A DNA stretch of 64,000 nucleotides from Gammaproteobacteria bacterium (GTDB taxonomy: Bacteria; Pseudomonadota; Gammaproteobacteria; DSM-16500). Location of the stretch: the NCBI GenBank assembly GCA_014132595.1, contig BMAG01000043.1, positions 62,001-126,000 of the forward strand. The letters run 5' to 3'. Below the pieces are notes generated by a model, which saw nothing but the letters and a program-made list of their open reading frames with translations, was not told where the DNA came from and searched no databases. This document shows positions 1 to 8,599 of this stretch, one piece after another (positions within the stretch are counted from its first letter, which is position 1; the number at the start of each line of letters is the position of its first letter). The position numbers and the translations under genes were made by a program.

Positions 1-197
1 AATTCAATCTGAAAGGGTGTTTTTGATGAAAGTTGCTCGATATGGAGAATGTCATCGATTGCAACAATTACCGAACAATCATCTTGGTAGCTCGTAGGAA
101 AGGCGGTTTTATATTTTGAATAAAGAACACTCCCTTTTTTATCTCCAACATCTTTAATTAAGGCAGATTCTAGTTGTTGCATCCACGAACTTATCAT
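1..197 (-). CDS. NAD-specific glutamate dehydrogenase, 5' fragment (N-terminally truncated)
   Basis: An open frame runs from an ATG at 197 off the left edge, giving 65 visible residues. The stretch with key residues AFPTSYQDD followed by VAIDDI resembles the part of large bacterial NAD-glutamate dehydrogenases (about 1600 residues, Pseudomonas GdhB type) found several hundred residues from their N-terminus. Here it lies next to the start codon. An AAGGA motif sits about 8 nt before the ATG, and an in-frame TGA lies just upstream, so the longer N-terminus is not encoded here. The gene is therefore either a shortened dehydrogenase or the remnant of a broken one. The family match is from memory of the family and covers little sequence. 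Confidence 0.55.
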   Translation of the reverse strand, partial: MISSWMQQLESALIKDVGDKKGSVLYSKYKTAFPTSYQDDCSVIVAIDDILHIEQLSSKTPFQIE

Positions 198-282
198 TTT
201 ACTATTCCTTATTCATTCTAATCCTGATCATAGTGTAATCTGCATAACCCATCCTGACAATATGCAAGTAAAAAATAGTAGA

Positions 283-312
283 TTCAATAAGTTATAAATT
301 ACGAGATATAAT
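283..312 (+). promoter_or_regulatory. possible promoter for the EAL-domain gene
   Basis: TATAAT at 307-312 is preceded by TTCAAT at 283-288 with an 18-nt spacer. The -10 is perfect and the -35 is weak. It lies in the divergent gap between the dehydrogenase fragment and the EAL gene, about 70 nt before the latter's start. Confidence 0.3.
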
Positions 313-380
313 TTCGCCTAAAACACATTTTTTCATGCCGAGAACTATACTAAAAATAGCTTTATAAATGAGGGGTTTTT

Positions 381-1700
381 ATGAAACCAAAAGATGTATT
401 AGCTGATAAATTCACTAATACTCACAAAAATCGACGCATCTTTCATGACGCAATTGCTCAAAAAATTGCGCATGCTAAAGAACATCATCATGCGGTCGGT
501 TTGCTGCTCATAGATCTTGACAACTTTCAAACGATAAACAGGCACCACGGTCATTTGGTTGGTGACGATCTTCTCTTTGAAACGCATAAAAGACTTGCAT
601 CTTGCCTGACTTCAGATGATTTTCTAACACGCGTTGATGGCGATGAATTTGCTGTTATTTTAGGAAACATCACGGATCCCAAAACAATAGAAGATGTGAT
701 TTATAAACTGATGAATTGCTTTAATGATAGTTATCATTTAAAAGGAACCAAAGCCCGTATTAACGCGAGCATCGGCGCAGCTTGTTACCCTGATGCAGGG
801 AATGATGCCCAAACGTTAATACAAAGTGCCGCGATCTGCATGACTCATGCAAAATCATTAGGCGGCAATAATTACCAATATTTCACACAAAAAATTCTTG
901 AAAAATACAAACGAAAATCTTTTATAGAAAATGCACTGAAATTTGCATTAGAAAATAAAGAGCTTTTTGTGACATATCAACCCATTTTTAATTTATCCAC
1001 AAAAGAAATGGTCGGAATGGAAGCTTTATTGCGTTGGCGTCACCCTGCCATGGGCTTAATATCACCCGATATCTTTATCGAGCTCGCTGAAAAAAATGGT
1101 TTAATTGCATCGATCGGCGAATGGGCCTTAAAAACTATCTGTAAACAAGCCCAAAAATGGTATAAAGCTGGGCACAATTCCTTCAAAATCGCTTTTAATA
1201 TTTCATCTAACCAATTACTTTTAAAATCGTTTCCTCAATCTATCATAAAGAAGTTTAGGAATTCACATATCCCTACCCATTTGATCGATCTAGAACTCAC
1301 TGAAACCGCATTTTTAAGACGAGCCAGTTATTTTAAAAAAATACTAACCCAGATAGCTAAAACAGGCATTAGTATCACGATTGATGATTTTGGAACAGGA
1401 CACTCCTCCTTGATACGATTGAAAGATCTGCCGATTAAAACATTAAAAATCGATAAATCATTTGTTTTTAATATAACTCCCGACTCTTTTGATGCTATCA
1501 TTATTAATGCCCTTATTAATTTAGGAAAAAAATTAGGACTCAATGTCATTGCAGAAGGCATAGAAACCGAAGCGGATTTACAATTCCTCATTGCAAATGA
1601 CTGCCCAGAAGGACAAGGATATTATTTATGCAAACCGCTCAGTGCAAAACAAATGACAACTTATTTAAATAAAAAAAAGAATGACTATGATAAAAAATAA
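381..1700 (+). CDS. GGDEF-EAL protein, probable c-di-GMP phosphodiesterase
   Basis: A 439-residue cytoplasmic protein with no membrane segment and no recognisable sensor domain. The GGDEF domain spans about residues 35-170, but its signature reads DGDEF (86-90), with the first glycine replaced by aspartate, so cyclase activity is doubtful. The EAL domain (about 185-430) looks intact. It has the EALLRW motif with E214, ELTET, DDFGTGHSSL, KIDKSFV, IAEGIET and the C-terminal GYYLCKP. The likely activity is hydrolysis of c-di-GMP to pGpG, with the GGDEF half possibly a GTP-sensing regulator. A GAGGGG motif precedes the ATG. The 3' end overlaps the next gene by 20 nt, which suggests cotranscription. 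Confidence 0.85.
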   Translation: MKPKDVLADKFTNTHKNRRIFHDAIAQKIAHAKEHHHAVGLLLIDLDNFQTINRHHGHLVGDDLLFETHKRLASCLTSDDFLTRVDGDEFAVILGNITDPKTIEDVIYKLMNCFNDSYHLKGTKARINASIGAACYPDAGNDAQTLIQSAAICMTHAKSLGGNNYQYFTQKILEKYKRKSFIENALKFALENKELFVTYQPIFNLSTKEMVGMEALLRWRHPAMGLISPDIFIELAEKNGLIASIGEWALKTICKQAQKWYKAGHNSFKIAFNISSNQLLLKSFPQSIIKKFRNSHIPTHLIDLELTETAFLRRASYFKKILTQIAKTGISITIDDFGTGHSSLIRLKDLPIKTLKIDKSFVFNITPDSFDAIIINALINLGKKLGLNVIAEGIETEADLQFLIANDCPEGQGYYLCKPLSAKQMTTYLNKKKNDYDKK

Positions 1701-2232
1701 AAAATCCATGCGTTTTCTATTCGCTCTTATAATCACTCCACTCCTCTTTTCGTTGTACTGTCAGCGCTCAATATCAAGCAGCATTATCATACCCACCCTT
1801 GAACGCAGTCCACTCCCTCCCATTAACTTACCTCTTTTATCTCAACCTACAAAACGCTTCACACAAGAGCTATTCAAAGGCCAAGTCTCTCTTTTAAACA
1901 TCTGGGCTTCCTCATGTTCAGCCTGCCAATTTGAGCAGCCTCTACTCATGGCCATCAAAAAAAATTATCCCACCCCCATTTATGGGATTAACTTCAAAGA
2001 AAATAGAGAAGATGCTAAAGCATGGCTTAAAAGCGAAGGAAATCCGTACGCCGCAGTAGGTGTTGATGAAGATGGGGTTCTTGCAACAGCCCTCGATATT
2101 AATGGCATCCCTGAAACCATCGTGGTCGATAAACATGGCATGATTCGTTACCGCTATCTTGGTGCTCTTACCATGGACGCCTGGGAAGGCGCCTTACTTC
2201 CAATAATTGAACAATTAACACATGAACAATAG
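1681..2232 (+). CDS. TlpA/DsbE-like thiol-disulfide oxidoreductase
   Basis: 183 residues. A hydrophobic N-terminal anchor or signal (about residues 11-27) is followed by a thioredoxin fold facing the periplasm. The redox motif is CSAC (79-82) inside the WASSCSAC context, and the cis-proline motif is GIPET (P144). This pattern fits the CcmG/DsbE/TlpA family, which reduces disulfides in cytochrome c maturation or in other envelope substrates. No ccm gene is nearby, so the substrate is unknown. It starts inside the end of the EAL gene. ATGs at 1681, 1687 and 1708 are all possible starts, and the last would give a tidier signal sequence. Confidence 0.8.
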   Translation: MTMIKNKKSMRFLFALIITPLLFSLYCQRSISSSIIIPTLERSPLPPINLPLLSQPTKRFTQELFKGQVSLLNIWASSCSACQFEQPLLMAIKKNYPTPIYGINFKENREDAKAWLKSEGNPYAAVGVDEDGVLATALDINGIPETIVVDKHGMIRYRYLGALTMDAWEGALLPIIEQLTHEQ

Positions 2233-2278
2233 CCTTTGTATTGCACGGATAATAAGATTCAGGTAATGTCAGCACACC

Positions 2279-2764
2279 ATGGACTTTATAAGCAACCGGT
2301 ACGGAATGAGCGCACAACGCAGAAAAAATAATATTATTGGTTGGCGAGAATGGGTCGCTTTACCAGGACTTGGCATCGATAGAATCAAAGCCAAAGTGGA
2401 TACAGGTGCCCGCACCTCCGCCTTACATGCCTTTAAATTACAGCCCTATAAAGAAGGCAATCAAGACAAAATTCGTTTTGATATCCACCCTATCCAACAC
2501 AATATAAACGTCATAGTCACATGCATTGCCGATATCACTGATAAACGCTGGGTCACTGACTCTGGAGGACACCGAGAAGAACGCTACGTCATCAGCACCC
2601 CTATTATGATAGCCGGGCAAACCTGGTCGATTGAAATCACGCTAACCGAGCGAGATTGCATGCTATTTCGCATGTTACTCGGTAGAAGTGCGATACGTAA
2701 ACGTTTCACCGTGAATCCCGCTCGTTCATTTATAAAAGACCCAAAGAAAGGTTTTATCTTATGA
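2279..2764 (+). CDS. rimB: RimB-like retropepsin-type protease (ATP-dependent zinc protease family)
   Basis: 161 residues. The protein has the PF05618 hallmark: [12 protein letters not shown], followed by [13 protein letters not shown], with an aspartic-protease DTG at about residues 41-43, and a closing LLGR motif. In Pseudomonas rimABK operons, RimB is the protease that trims the poly-glutamate tail that RimK adds to ribosomal protein S6. The stop overlaps the rimK start (ATGA), so the two are translationally coupled. The ATG at 2306 is an alternative start and would remove nine poorly conserved residues. The substrate of this copy is inferred from its partner. Confidence 0.8.
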   Translation: MDFISNRYGMSAQRRKNNIIGWREWVALPGLGIDRIKAKVDTGARTSALHAFKLQPYKEGNQDKIRFDIHPIQHNINVIVTCIADITDKRWVTDSGGHREERYVISTPIMIAGQTWSIEITLTERDCMLFRMLLGRSAIRKRFTVNPARSFIKDPKKGFIL

Positions 2765-3669
2765 AAATTGCAATTTTATCAAGAAGACATGATTTATACT
2801 CAACGCGGCGACTTGTCGAAGCTGCAAGAGAACGCGGCCATAAAGCCGATGTCATAGATACATTACGTTGTTATATGAACATTACCTCTGCCCAGCCCAC
2901 TATTCACTATAAAGGGGCTATTCTTGATACTTATGACGCCGTCATCCCTCGTATTGGCGCCTCTGTTACTTTTTATGGCGCAGCCGTCGTAAGACAATTA
3001 GAAATGATGGGTGTATTATGCGTCAATGATTCCATTGCCATCACACGCGCACGTGATAAATTACGTTGCTTACAATTATTATCAAAAAAGGGAATAGGTC
3101 TTCCCATTACCGGTTTTGCCCACTCCTTAGATGAAATTCAGGATTTAATTAAAATGGTCGGCGGTCCACCGCTTATCATTAAATTTTTAGAAGGTACTCA
3201 AGGCGTTGGCGTTGTCTTAGTAGAAACGACAAAAGCGGCACGCAGTGTCATTGAAGCATTCTTAGGGCTCAAAGTTAATATTTTAGTACAAGAATATATT
3301 AAAGAAGCGAGCGGAGTCGATATTCGTTGCTTCGTTGTCGGAAATGAAGTCGTTGCGGCCATGAAACGTCAAGCAAAATCGCCCGAAGAATTTCGGTCAA
3401 ATTTACACAGAGGCGGACATGCAACTTCCATTGAAATAACAGAAGAAGAACGAACAATGGCTATTCGTGCAGCCCACTTGATTGGACTCAATGTTGCAGG
3501 CGTTGATATCGTGCGCTCCAATCGCGGACCGCTCATTATCGAAGTGAACGCATCACCTGGTATTGAAGGCATTGAAAAGGCGACTAACAAAGATGTCGCA
3601 AGCGCCATCATTAAATTTATCGAACAAAACACCGACCTTGAAAATCATAAAGTCAGAACGAAAGGATAA
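2761..3669 (+). CDS. rimK: RimK-type ATP-grasp alpha-L-glutamate ligase
   Basis: 302 residues, about the length of E. coli RimK (300). The N-terminal pre-ATP-grasp domain covers residues 1-95. The ATP-grasp fold follows, with an [13 protein letters not shown] nucleotide loop, the LVQEYI hinge, DIRCFVVG, and the metal-binding [14 protein letters not shown] motif near residue 265. RimK adds glutamates to the C-terminus of ribosomal protein S6 and makes poly-alpha-glutamate. It overlaps rimB by 4 nt. Its stop abuts, tail to tail with no spacer, the gene of a DUF1704 carboxypeptidase. The family is clear; the true acceptor substrate is not shown by sequence. Confidence 0.9.
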   Translation: MKIAILSRRHDLYSTRRLVEAARERGHKADVIDTLRCYMNITSAQPTIHYKGAILDTYDAVIPRIGASVTFYGAAVVRQLEMMGVLCVNDSIAITRARDKLRCLQLLSKKGIGLPITGFAHSLDEIQDLIKMVGGPPLIIKFLEGTQGVGVVLVETTKAARSVIEAFLGLKVNILVQEYIKEASGVDIRCFVVGNEVVAAMKRQAKSPEEFRSNLHRGGHATSIEITEEERTMAIRAAHLIGLNVAGVDIVRSNRGPLIIEVNASPGIEGIEKATNKDVASAIIKFIEQNTDLENHKVRTKG

Positions 3670-4953
3670 CTATAGCAGAATAGCTTTAAAATCAGTTGCC
3701 AGCTGTCCTAGATCCAGTTTGTTCAAGAATAATGAATAACACATCCATGCGCTCAATGCTGCCAAATCTCTAAATTGCGGTGGAATATATCGAGGCGGCA
3801 CTAAAATACCCTCCTCGACCAAATCTGATAAAATATGAATATCTTCGAGCGTGGTTTTACCAATAAAAAGGATAGGTATTTGATTCACCAATCCGCGCTG
3901 AACCGCAAGACGAATATAATTATAAATAAGAATAAAACCTTTACTGTAAGACAAATCCTTCGTAAAAGGACCGCCATCGGGCTTACTTCCGCGAAAAACC
4001 CGAGTCGTTGCATGAAAACTTTCAAGCTCTTCCAAACCTTGATCTCTATAAAAATTAAAAACATCCAGAAAATTAGCACCTTCTTCCGCCATGCTCACCG
4101 CTGTAATACGATTCGTTAAGCGCTTAAGACGTCCCGGATAGGATGCAAAAGTAAATACTTCTGTAATAATCGCAAGTCCCTCTTGTGTGACAGTTGCAGA
4201 AGGAGGACCTTTGCTCAGAAAAGTACAATACGGTTGTGACATACCATTTAAAGTAGTTCCTAAATGCACCCAGCCCTCATGTACCTCAAATGTACGAATT
4301 TCGCGAGCACTAAAAGTTAACCCCGCATGAATCTTGATTCGCTCAGCACCAGCCGATGCATCTGCTAAAATACCATCACTCAGCTCAACTCGCAGATTAT
4401 TTTGATCTGTAAAATACCCGGCAAGTCTTTGTCTTAATATTTCTACTGTCTCATCACTGCTATGCAATTCTTCATCGGCTTCCGTTGCCACTTGATCTTT
4501 AATATTTGACAAGGTATTCGTCACTAACGTGGCCAAATCTTTTAATGTTGGAGCACCGATGTGAAACGCATCGTCCGAACTACCGTATAATTCTTGAGAA
4601 ATTTTAGTAAATTTATCTGTTCCACGTGCGAGAAGCATTTCCACAACACGACTGTATTCATGACACATGCGCTGCATAATACTACCTACACCGCTATATT
4701 GACCTAAAGTACGACGAATACTTCGCTCTATCTCATAAAATTCTTCGATTTTTTTTGCGGCATCAAACTGCAGGGGATTTTTTCGTTGATAATATTCATC
4801 ATCAATTTTGGGAAGTTTTTTAAATTTATCTTTAAAAAATTGTTCTTGTACTTCAGGATCCCATTTAAAGGCATCTAAAATGCGTATAGGTTTTTGTGCG
4901 GCTACAATCCGCTCAGAAAGTTCATGAATAACTTGCTGATATTCCGTTAACAT
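3670..4953 (-). CDS. DUF1704 / MATCAP-like metallocarboxypeptidase (QEGLA-motif protein)
   Basis: 427 residues. It matches the family annotated as flavohemoglobin expression-modulating QEGLA-motif protein. The zinc motif HExxxH is present as HEGWVH (225-230), and the QEGLA signature is at 257-261, where the glutamate is the probable third ligand. The same fold in animals (MATCAP, KIAA0895) removes the C-terminal tyrosine of tubulin. Its bacterial substrate is unknown. The gene is convergent with rimK and the two stop codons abut at 3669/3670. Sharing a locus with a RimK ligase and a RimB protease suggests that all three act on peptide C-termini. That link is inference. Confidence 0.8.
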   Translation of the reverse strand: MLTEYQQVIHELSERIVAAQKPIRILDAFKWDPEVQEQFFKDKFKKLPKIDDEYYQRKNPLQFDAAKKIEEFYEIERSIRRTLGQYSGVGSIMQRMCHEYSRVVEMLLARGTDKFTKISQELYGSSDDAFHIGAPTLKDLATLVTNTLSNIKDQVATEADEELHSSDETVEILRQRLAGYFTDQNNLRVELSDGILADASAGAERIKIHAGLTFSAREIRTFEVHEGWVHLGTTLNGMSQPYCTFLSKGPPSATVTQEGLAIITEVFTFASYPGRLKRLTNRITAVSMAEEGANFLDVFNFYRDQGLEELESFHATTRVFRGSKPDGGPFTKDLSYSKGFILIYNYIRLAVQRGLVNQIPILFIGKTTLEDIHILSDLVEEGILVPPRYIPPQFRDLAALSAWMCYSLFLNKLDLGQLATDFKAILL

Positions 4954-5057
4954 AAGCCCCTTATCCTTAACGCACCTGCACGCTAGAGACTTCCATCAAT
5001 CAACAAATGACAACAGCTTAGCTGTACTTTACGCGATAGGGTATTTATAAACAAGTA

Positions 5058-5088
5058 AAGAGTTCCCTGCTTTTTTCAAGGAACTCTT
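5058..5088 (-). terminator. hairpin downstream of fis
   Basis: A perfect 9-bp inverted repeat, AAGAGTTCC/GGAACTCTT, around a 13-nt loop lies just after the fis stop codon. The stretch that follows on the minus strand is only moderately T-rich, so terminator strength is uncertain. Confidence 0.45.
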
Positions 5089-5095
5089 ACAAAAT

Positions 5096-5365
5096 TTATA
5101 ACATTCCATATTTTTGTAATTTCGTACGCAAGGTTCCTCGAGACAAACCAAGCATGCGAGCTGCTTTTGATTGATTGTTATTTGTGTACTTCATGACAGC
5201 CGCTAATAACGGTTCCTCTACTTCATCAAGAAAGAAATCGTAAATATGTTGCGTTTCTTCACCCTTGAGATTAGAAAAATAATGTTTCATGACCTGCGTC
5301 ACATTTTCACGTAAAGTGACTTCAGATGATTCAAAAGCTTGGGAGTTAGGTTGTGTGTTTTCCAT
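5096..5365 (-). CDS. fis: Fis-family nucleoid-associated DNA-binding protein
   Basis: 89 residues, close to E. coli Fis (98). The C-terminal helix-turn-helix reads SKAARMLGLSRGTLRTKL (about residues 68-85) and is preceded by the YDFFLDEVEEPLL dimerisation segment. Fis bends DNA and controls rRNA, virulence and replication genes. In many gammaproteobacteria fis follows dusB. Here it follows a small DksA-type zinc-finger gene by 21 nt, which suggests a two-gene regulatory operon. Legionella and Coxiella carry several fis paralogues, so this need not be the only copy. Confidence 0.9.
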   Translation of the reverse strand: MENTQPNSQAFESSEVTLRENVTQVMKHYFSNLKGEETQHIYDFFLDEVEEPLLAAVMKYTNNNQSKAARMLGLSRGTLRTKLQKYGML

Positions 5366-5386
5366 AGATCCATCCTTGATAATAAA

Positions 5387-5605
5387 TTAATTATCAGCAA
5401 ATAACGCCTTGCGACGTTCTGTTTCTTCAGCACATTCTTTACAAAGCTGAAACCCAAACTGACGACGTTCAACAGGCATATCCACACCGCAGTCTTTACA
5501 AAATTTAGCGCCTATTTTAACCACAGTATTTTGCTGTCTTTTATGCAGCTCAAGCGCAATCGCTCTATCAATATAATCGGTTGCAATATCAGCTTCATCA
5601 GCCAT
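5387..5605 (-). CDS. small DksA/TraR-family C4 zinc-finger protein
   Basis: 72 residues from the ATG at 5605, which has GAGGA about 9 nt upstream. A longer frame opening at 5647 is less likely. The zinc finger has the form CKDCGVDMP-x9-LCKECA, the C4 arrangement of YbiI/TraR-type short DksA relatives, after an N-terminal helix (DEADIATDYIDRAI). Such proteins bind the RNA polymerase secondary channel or have unassigned roles. It lies directly upstream of fis on the same strand. Confidence 0.8.
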   Translation of the reverse strand: MADEADIATDYIDRAIALELHKRQQNTVVKIGAKFCKDCGVDMPVERRQFGFQLCKECAEETERRKALFADN

Positions 5606-5728
5606 CTTACACATCCTCATCATAAAAAGGGAACTTATTATATGCAATAGGTTAAAAACTTCCAGCTATTTGATGGGCGGCCTTACAGCTGTGTTAAATT
5701 GCATAACAATCTATTTTTTGTTTATATA

Positions 5729-6466
5729 CTAAACACCCATATCGCCAAAGCTGCACTGCAACGCAGTAATAGCTGCCACAGCAGCCGTTTCAGTGCGCAA
5801 GATACGCGGCCCCAAATTAAGAGGCTTGTAACCCTGGCTACAGACAAGATTAATCTCCGATTCACTTAAACCGCCCTCAGGGCCGATCAATAATAGAACG
5901 CGCTGATTTTTTTTGATAGCATTGTCCTTTAATTGAGATGTTGCTGCAGGTGATAATACAAAACACCAATCCGCCTGAACTGACGACAAGCTATTTTCGA
6001 TCGTCATCGGAAACAGCAGCTCGGGAATCTGATTCCGCCCCGATTGTTCGCATGCACTGATAATAATGGACTGCCAATGTTGGAAACGTTTCTCACGGCG
6101 CTCTGCGTCTAATTTCACGGTAGAACGCTCCGTCAATAAAGGGATAATTTTTTTCACCCCCAACTCTACAGCCTTTTGAATGGTGTAATCCATTTTTTCA
6201 CCGCGTGAAATGCCTTGTGCTAAATAAAGCTCCAAGGGCGACTCCACATCACGCAGAAGATGCTCATTAATCTGTACAGAAACCTGTTTTTTAGTCATCT
6301 GAATGATCGTACTTTTATATTCCCCACCCTGACCATTAAAGAGAGTAACGCCGTCATTTAACTTGGCCCGTAATACGGTCATAAGATGGTGGCTTGCTTG
6401 TGTATCCAATTGAATTACTTCACCTGATACAAGATCGATGGGTTGGAAAATACGAGAAATTGACAT
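5729..6466 (-). CDS. rsmE: 16S rRNA (uracil-1498-N3)-methyltransferase RsmE
   Basis: 245 residues. The N-terminal PUA-like domain includes SHHLMTVLRAK. The C-terminal SPOUT domain carries the knotted SAM-binding motif LLIGPEGGLSESEI and the terminal LGPRILRTETAAVAAI signature, both typical of RsmE. The enzyme methylates U1498 in the decoding region of 16S rRNA. It starts 6 nt after the stop of the ferredoxin-like gene, so the two probably share a transcript. Confidence 0.95.
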   Translation of the reverse strand: MSISRIFQPIDLVSGEVIQLDTQASHHLMTVLRAKLNDGVTLFNGQGGEYKSTIIQMTKKQVSVQINEHLLRDVESPLELYLAQGISRGEKMDYTIQKAVELGVKKIIPLLTERSTVKLDAERREKRFQHWQSIIISACEQSGRNQIPELLFPMTIENSLSSVQADWCFVLSPAATSQLKDNAIKKNQRVLLLIGPEGGLSESEINLVCSQGYKPLNLGPRILRTETAAVAAITALQCSFGDMGV

Positions 6467-6472
6467 GATTTT

Positions 6473-6826
6473 TTATTTATCCTGCAAAAAAATATATTCT
6501 TGTACAGGCTCTCCTGCAATTAAATGTTCCTGGATGATGCGCTCCAATACTTCAGGATGGCATGAGTGATACCAAACTCCTTCAGGATAGACGACTGCAA
6601 TCGGTCCGCTACGACAAACCCGCAAACAATTGGCTTTCGTTCGAAATATACCGCCCTGACCTGTGAGCTGCAGTTCATCCAATCGATTTTTTAAATATTC
6701 CCAGGCGATAAGACCCGCTTCTTTTGTACAACATTTAGGCTTTGACTGATCGCAGCATAAAAAAATATGCCGCTTTATTTCAGCCAATCCGAGTTTTTCT
6801 ATACGTTGCTTTAATTCATTATCCAT
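6473..6826 (-). CDS. (2Fe-2S) ferredoxin-like protein, thioredoxin-fold type
   Basis: 117 residues. The pattern resembles the thioredoxin-like [2Fe-2S] ferredoxins: HIFLCCDQS near the N-terminus, then CLRVCRSGP in the middle, and a WYHSC segment followed by a helix ([11 protein letters not shown]). These cysteines probably ligate a [2Fe-2S] cluster. An extra CC pair (KCCTK) is also present. The electron partner is unknown. It lies immediately upstream of rsmE on the same strand. Confidence 0.75.
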   Translation of the reverse strand: MDNELKQRIEKLGLAEIKRHIFLCCDQSKPKCCTKEAGLIAWEYLKNRLDELQLTGQGGIFRTKANCLRVCRSGPIAVVYPEGVWYHSCHPEVLERIIQEHLIAGEPVQEYIFLQDK

Positions 6827-6905
6827 AACGCTATTCTATAGCTGGCAAAAAACTTTGCAATGGAATATCATAAGCCCCCTAAATTTTTATTGAGGCTGGT
6901 TTGCC

Positions 6906-8237
6906 ATGGGCAAGGTCTACATTCAAACACACGGTTGTCAGATGAACGAATACGATTCGTCCAAAATGGCGGATGTTTTGCGCGCTTCGCATCAGTTAGA
7001 AGCGACTAACGATCCTGCAGAAGCAGATGTTTTACTTTTAAACACATGCTCTATCCGTGAAAAAGCAGAAGAAAAAGTCTTTTCTGCCTTAGGCCGATTC
7101 CGCGTCCTCAAGGAAAAAAATCCCAATGTTGTCATTGGAGTGGGCGGATGTGTCGCAAGCCAAGAGGGCTCTGCTATTCTAAATCGTGCACCGTATGTCG
7201 ATATGATTTTTGGACCACAAACATTGCATCGTCTCGGAGATATGCTCAAAGAGGTTCACGCCAAACAACAATCAGTCGTCGATATCAGCTTTCCAGAAAT
7301 TGAAAAATTTGACCGTTTACCTGAGCCACGCGCAGAAGGACCCACGGCTTATGTATCTATCATGGAAGGCTGCAGCAAATACTGTAGTTTCTGCGTCGTA
7401 CCCTACACACGCGGTGAAGAAATCAGCCGTCCCCTCGATGATGTGCTCGCTGAAATTGCAACACTTTCCAATCAAGGCGTGCGTGAAATTACGCTGCTTG
7501 GACAAAACGTCAATGATTATCGCGGACCAACGCATGAAGGCGGTATTGCTGACCTGGCCATGTTGATTCATTACACCGCCGCCATTGACGGCATTGAACG
7601 CGTACGTTTTACAACATCACACCCTCTAGCTTTTTCAAATAATCTTATTGATGCTTATGCAAACGTGCCAGAGCTTGCAAATCATTTACATTTACCCGTC
7701 CAAAGCGGCTCCGATCGTATATTAGCAGCCATGAAACGCGGCTACACTGCACTCGAATATAAATCCAAAATTCGTAAACTTCGCAAAGTCCGCCCGACGA
7801 TTTGCATTTCTTCTGATTTCATTATTGGATTCCCCGGCGAAACTGATGCCGATTTTGAAGACACGATGAATCTTGTCCATGAAATCGGTTTTGATAATTC
7901 ATTCAGTTTTATCTACAGCCCACGCCCCGGCACCCCCGCTGCGCAATTACCTGACAACATCTCCATGGAAGTTAAAAAGCAACGACTTGCCATTTTGCAA
8001 AACCGTATTTTTTTAAATATGCACAGAATCAGCGAATCCATGGTGGGTTCCATTGAAAAAATTATCGTACTTGGCCCTTCCACTAAAAATCCGGAAAAAT
8101 TATCCGGACGCACTGAAAATAATCGTTTCGTCATTTTTACCGGAACGCCTGATATGATTGGCCAGTTAGTTTCGGTTAAAATCACCGATGCACAGCCGTA
8201 TTCTTTATGTGGAGAAATCGCAAACTCAGCGTGTTAA
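6906..8237 (+). CDS. miaB: tRNA-2-methylthio-N6-dimethylallyladenosine synthase MiaB
   Basis: 443 residues. The N-terminal UPF0004 domain has cluster cysteines C11, C48 and C82. The radical-SAM motif CSKYCSFC is at C156/C160/C163, and a C-terminal TRAM domain covers about the last 65 residues. The enzyme methylthiolates i6A37 in tRNAs that read UNN codons. A GAGG motif precedes the ATG. The gene is followed by two tRNA genes on the opposite strand; one of them, tRNA-Leu(CAA), is the kind of tRNA MiaB modifies. Confidence 0.97.
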   Translation: MGKVYIQTHGCQMNEYDSSKMADVLRASHQLEATNDPAEADVLLLNTCSIREKAEEKVFSALGRFRVLKEKNPNVVIGVGGCVASQEGSAILNRAPYVDMIFGPQTLHRLGDMLKEVHAKQQSVVDISFPEIEKFDRLPEPRAEGPTAYVSIMEGCSKYCSFCVVPYTRGEEISRPLDDVLAEIATLSNQGVREITLLGQNVNDYRGPTHEGGIADLAMLIHYTAAIDGIERVRFTTSHPLAFSNNLIDAYANVPELANHLHLPVQSGSDRILAAMKRGYTALEYKSKIRKLRKVRPTICISSDFIIGFPGETDADFEDTMNLVHEIGFDNSFSFIYSPRPGTPAAQLPDNISMEVKKQRLAILQNRIFLNMHRISESMVGSIEKIIVLGPSTKNPEKLSGRTENNRFVIFTGTPDMIGQLVSVKITDAQPYSLCGEIANSAC

Positions 8238-8255
8238 GCGTTATTTAAACACGGA

Positions 8256-8332
8256 TGGCGTCCCAGGGCGGATTCGAACCGCCGACCTGCCCCTTAGGAG
8301 GGGGCTGCGCTATCCATCTGTGCCACCGGGAC
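8256..8332 (-). tRNA. tRNA-Arg (anticodon CCT)
   Basis: Read on the minus strand, the sequence folds as a complete cloverleaf. It has a 7-bp acceptor stem GTCCCGG/CTGGGAC, an anticodon stem GCCCC/GGGGC around the loop CTCCTAA (anticodon CCT, codon AGG), and a T arm containing GGTTCGAATCC. The discriminator is G and CCA is encoded (TGG on the plus strand at 8256-8258). Confidence 0.95.
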
Positions 8333-8459
8333 GTGAAATAAAAGATACGTTAAATAATAAGGAATTACAAAAATATTTAACTATGATGATAAAAAAATTG
8401 AATGGTGGCTAAAAAGAATAGTGTCTGAGCAGATTGTAAGACTGAATTAAGCCAGTATA

Positions 8460-8543
8460 TACCGAGGGTCGGAATCGAACCGACACAGTGTTGCCACCAC
8501 CGGATTTTGAGTCCGGCGCGTCTACCAGTTCCGCCACCCCGGC
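8460..8543 (-). tRNA. tRNA-Leu (anticodon CAA)
   Basis: A class II tRNA on the minus strand. The acceptor is GCCGGGG, with a G-U pair at position 1-72. The anticodon stem CCGGA/TCCGG encloses loop CTCAAAA (anticodon CAA, codon TTG). It has a long variable arm (TGGTGGCAACACTG) and a T arm with GGTTCGATTCC. The discriminator is A, and CCA is not encoded, unlike in the neighbouring tRNA-Arg. The rest of 8238-8599 holds nothing else I can support. Confidence 0.95.
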
Positions 8544-8599
8544 ATTTTGAGAGAGCGAGTATAGCAAACTAAAACCCTGCGTCAATTAAGATTTTAAAA

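Noticed and set aside
8188-8412. Open frame across the tRNA-Arg gene
   Set aside because: It only reflects translation of the tRNA and the miaB end; no ribosome-binding site and no family match.
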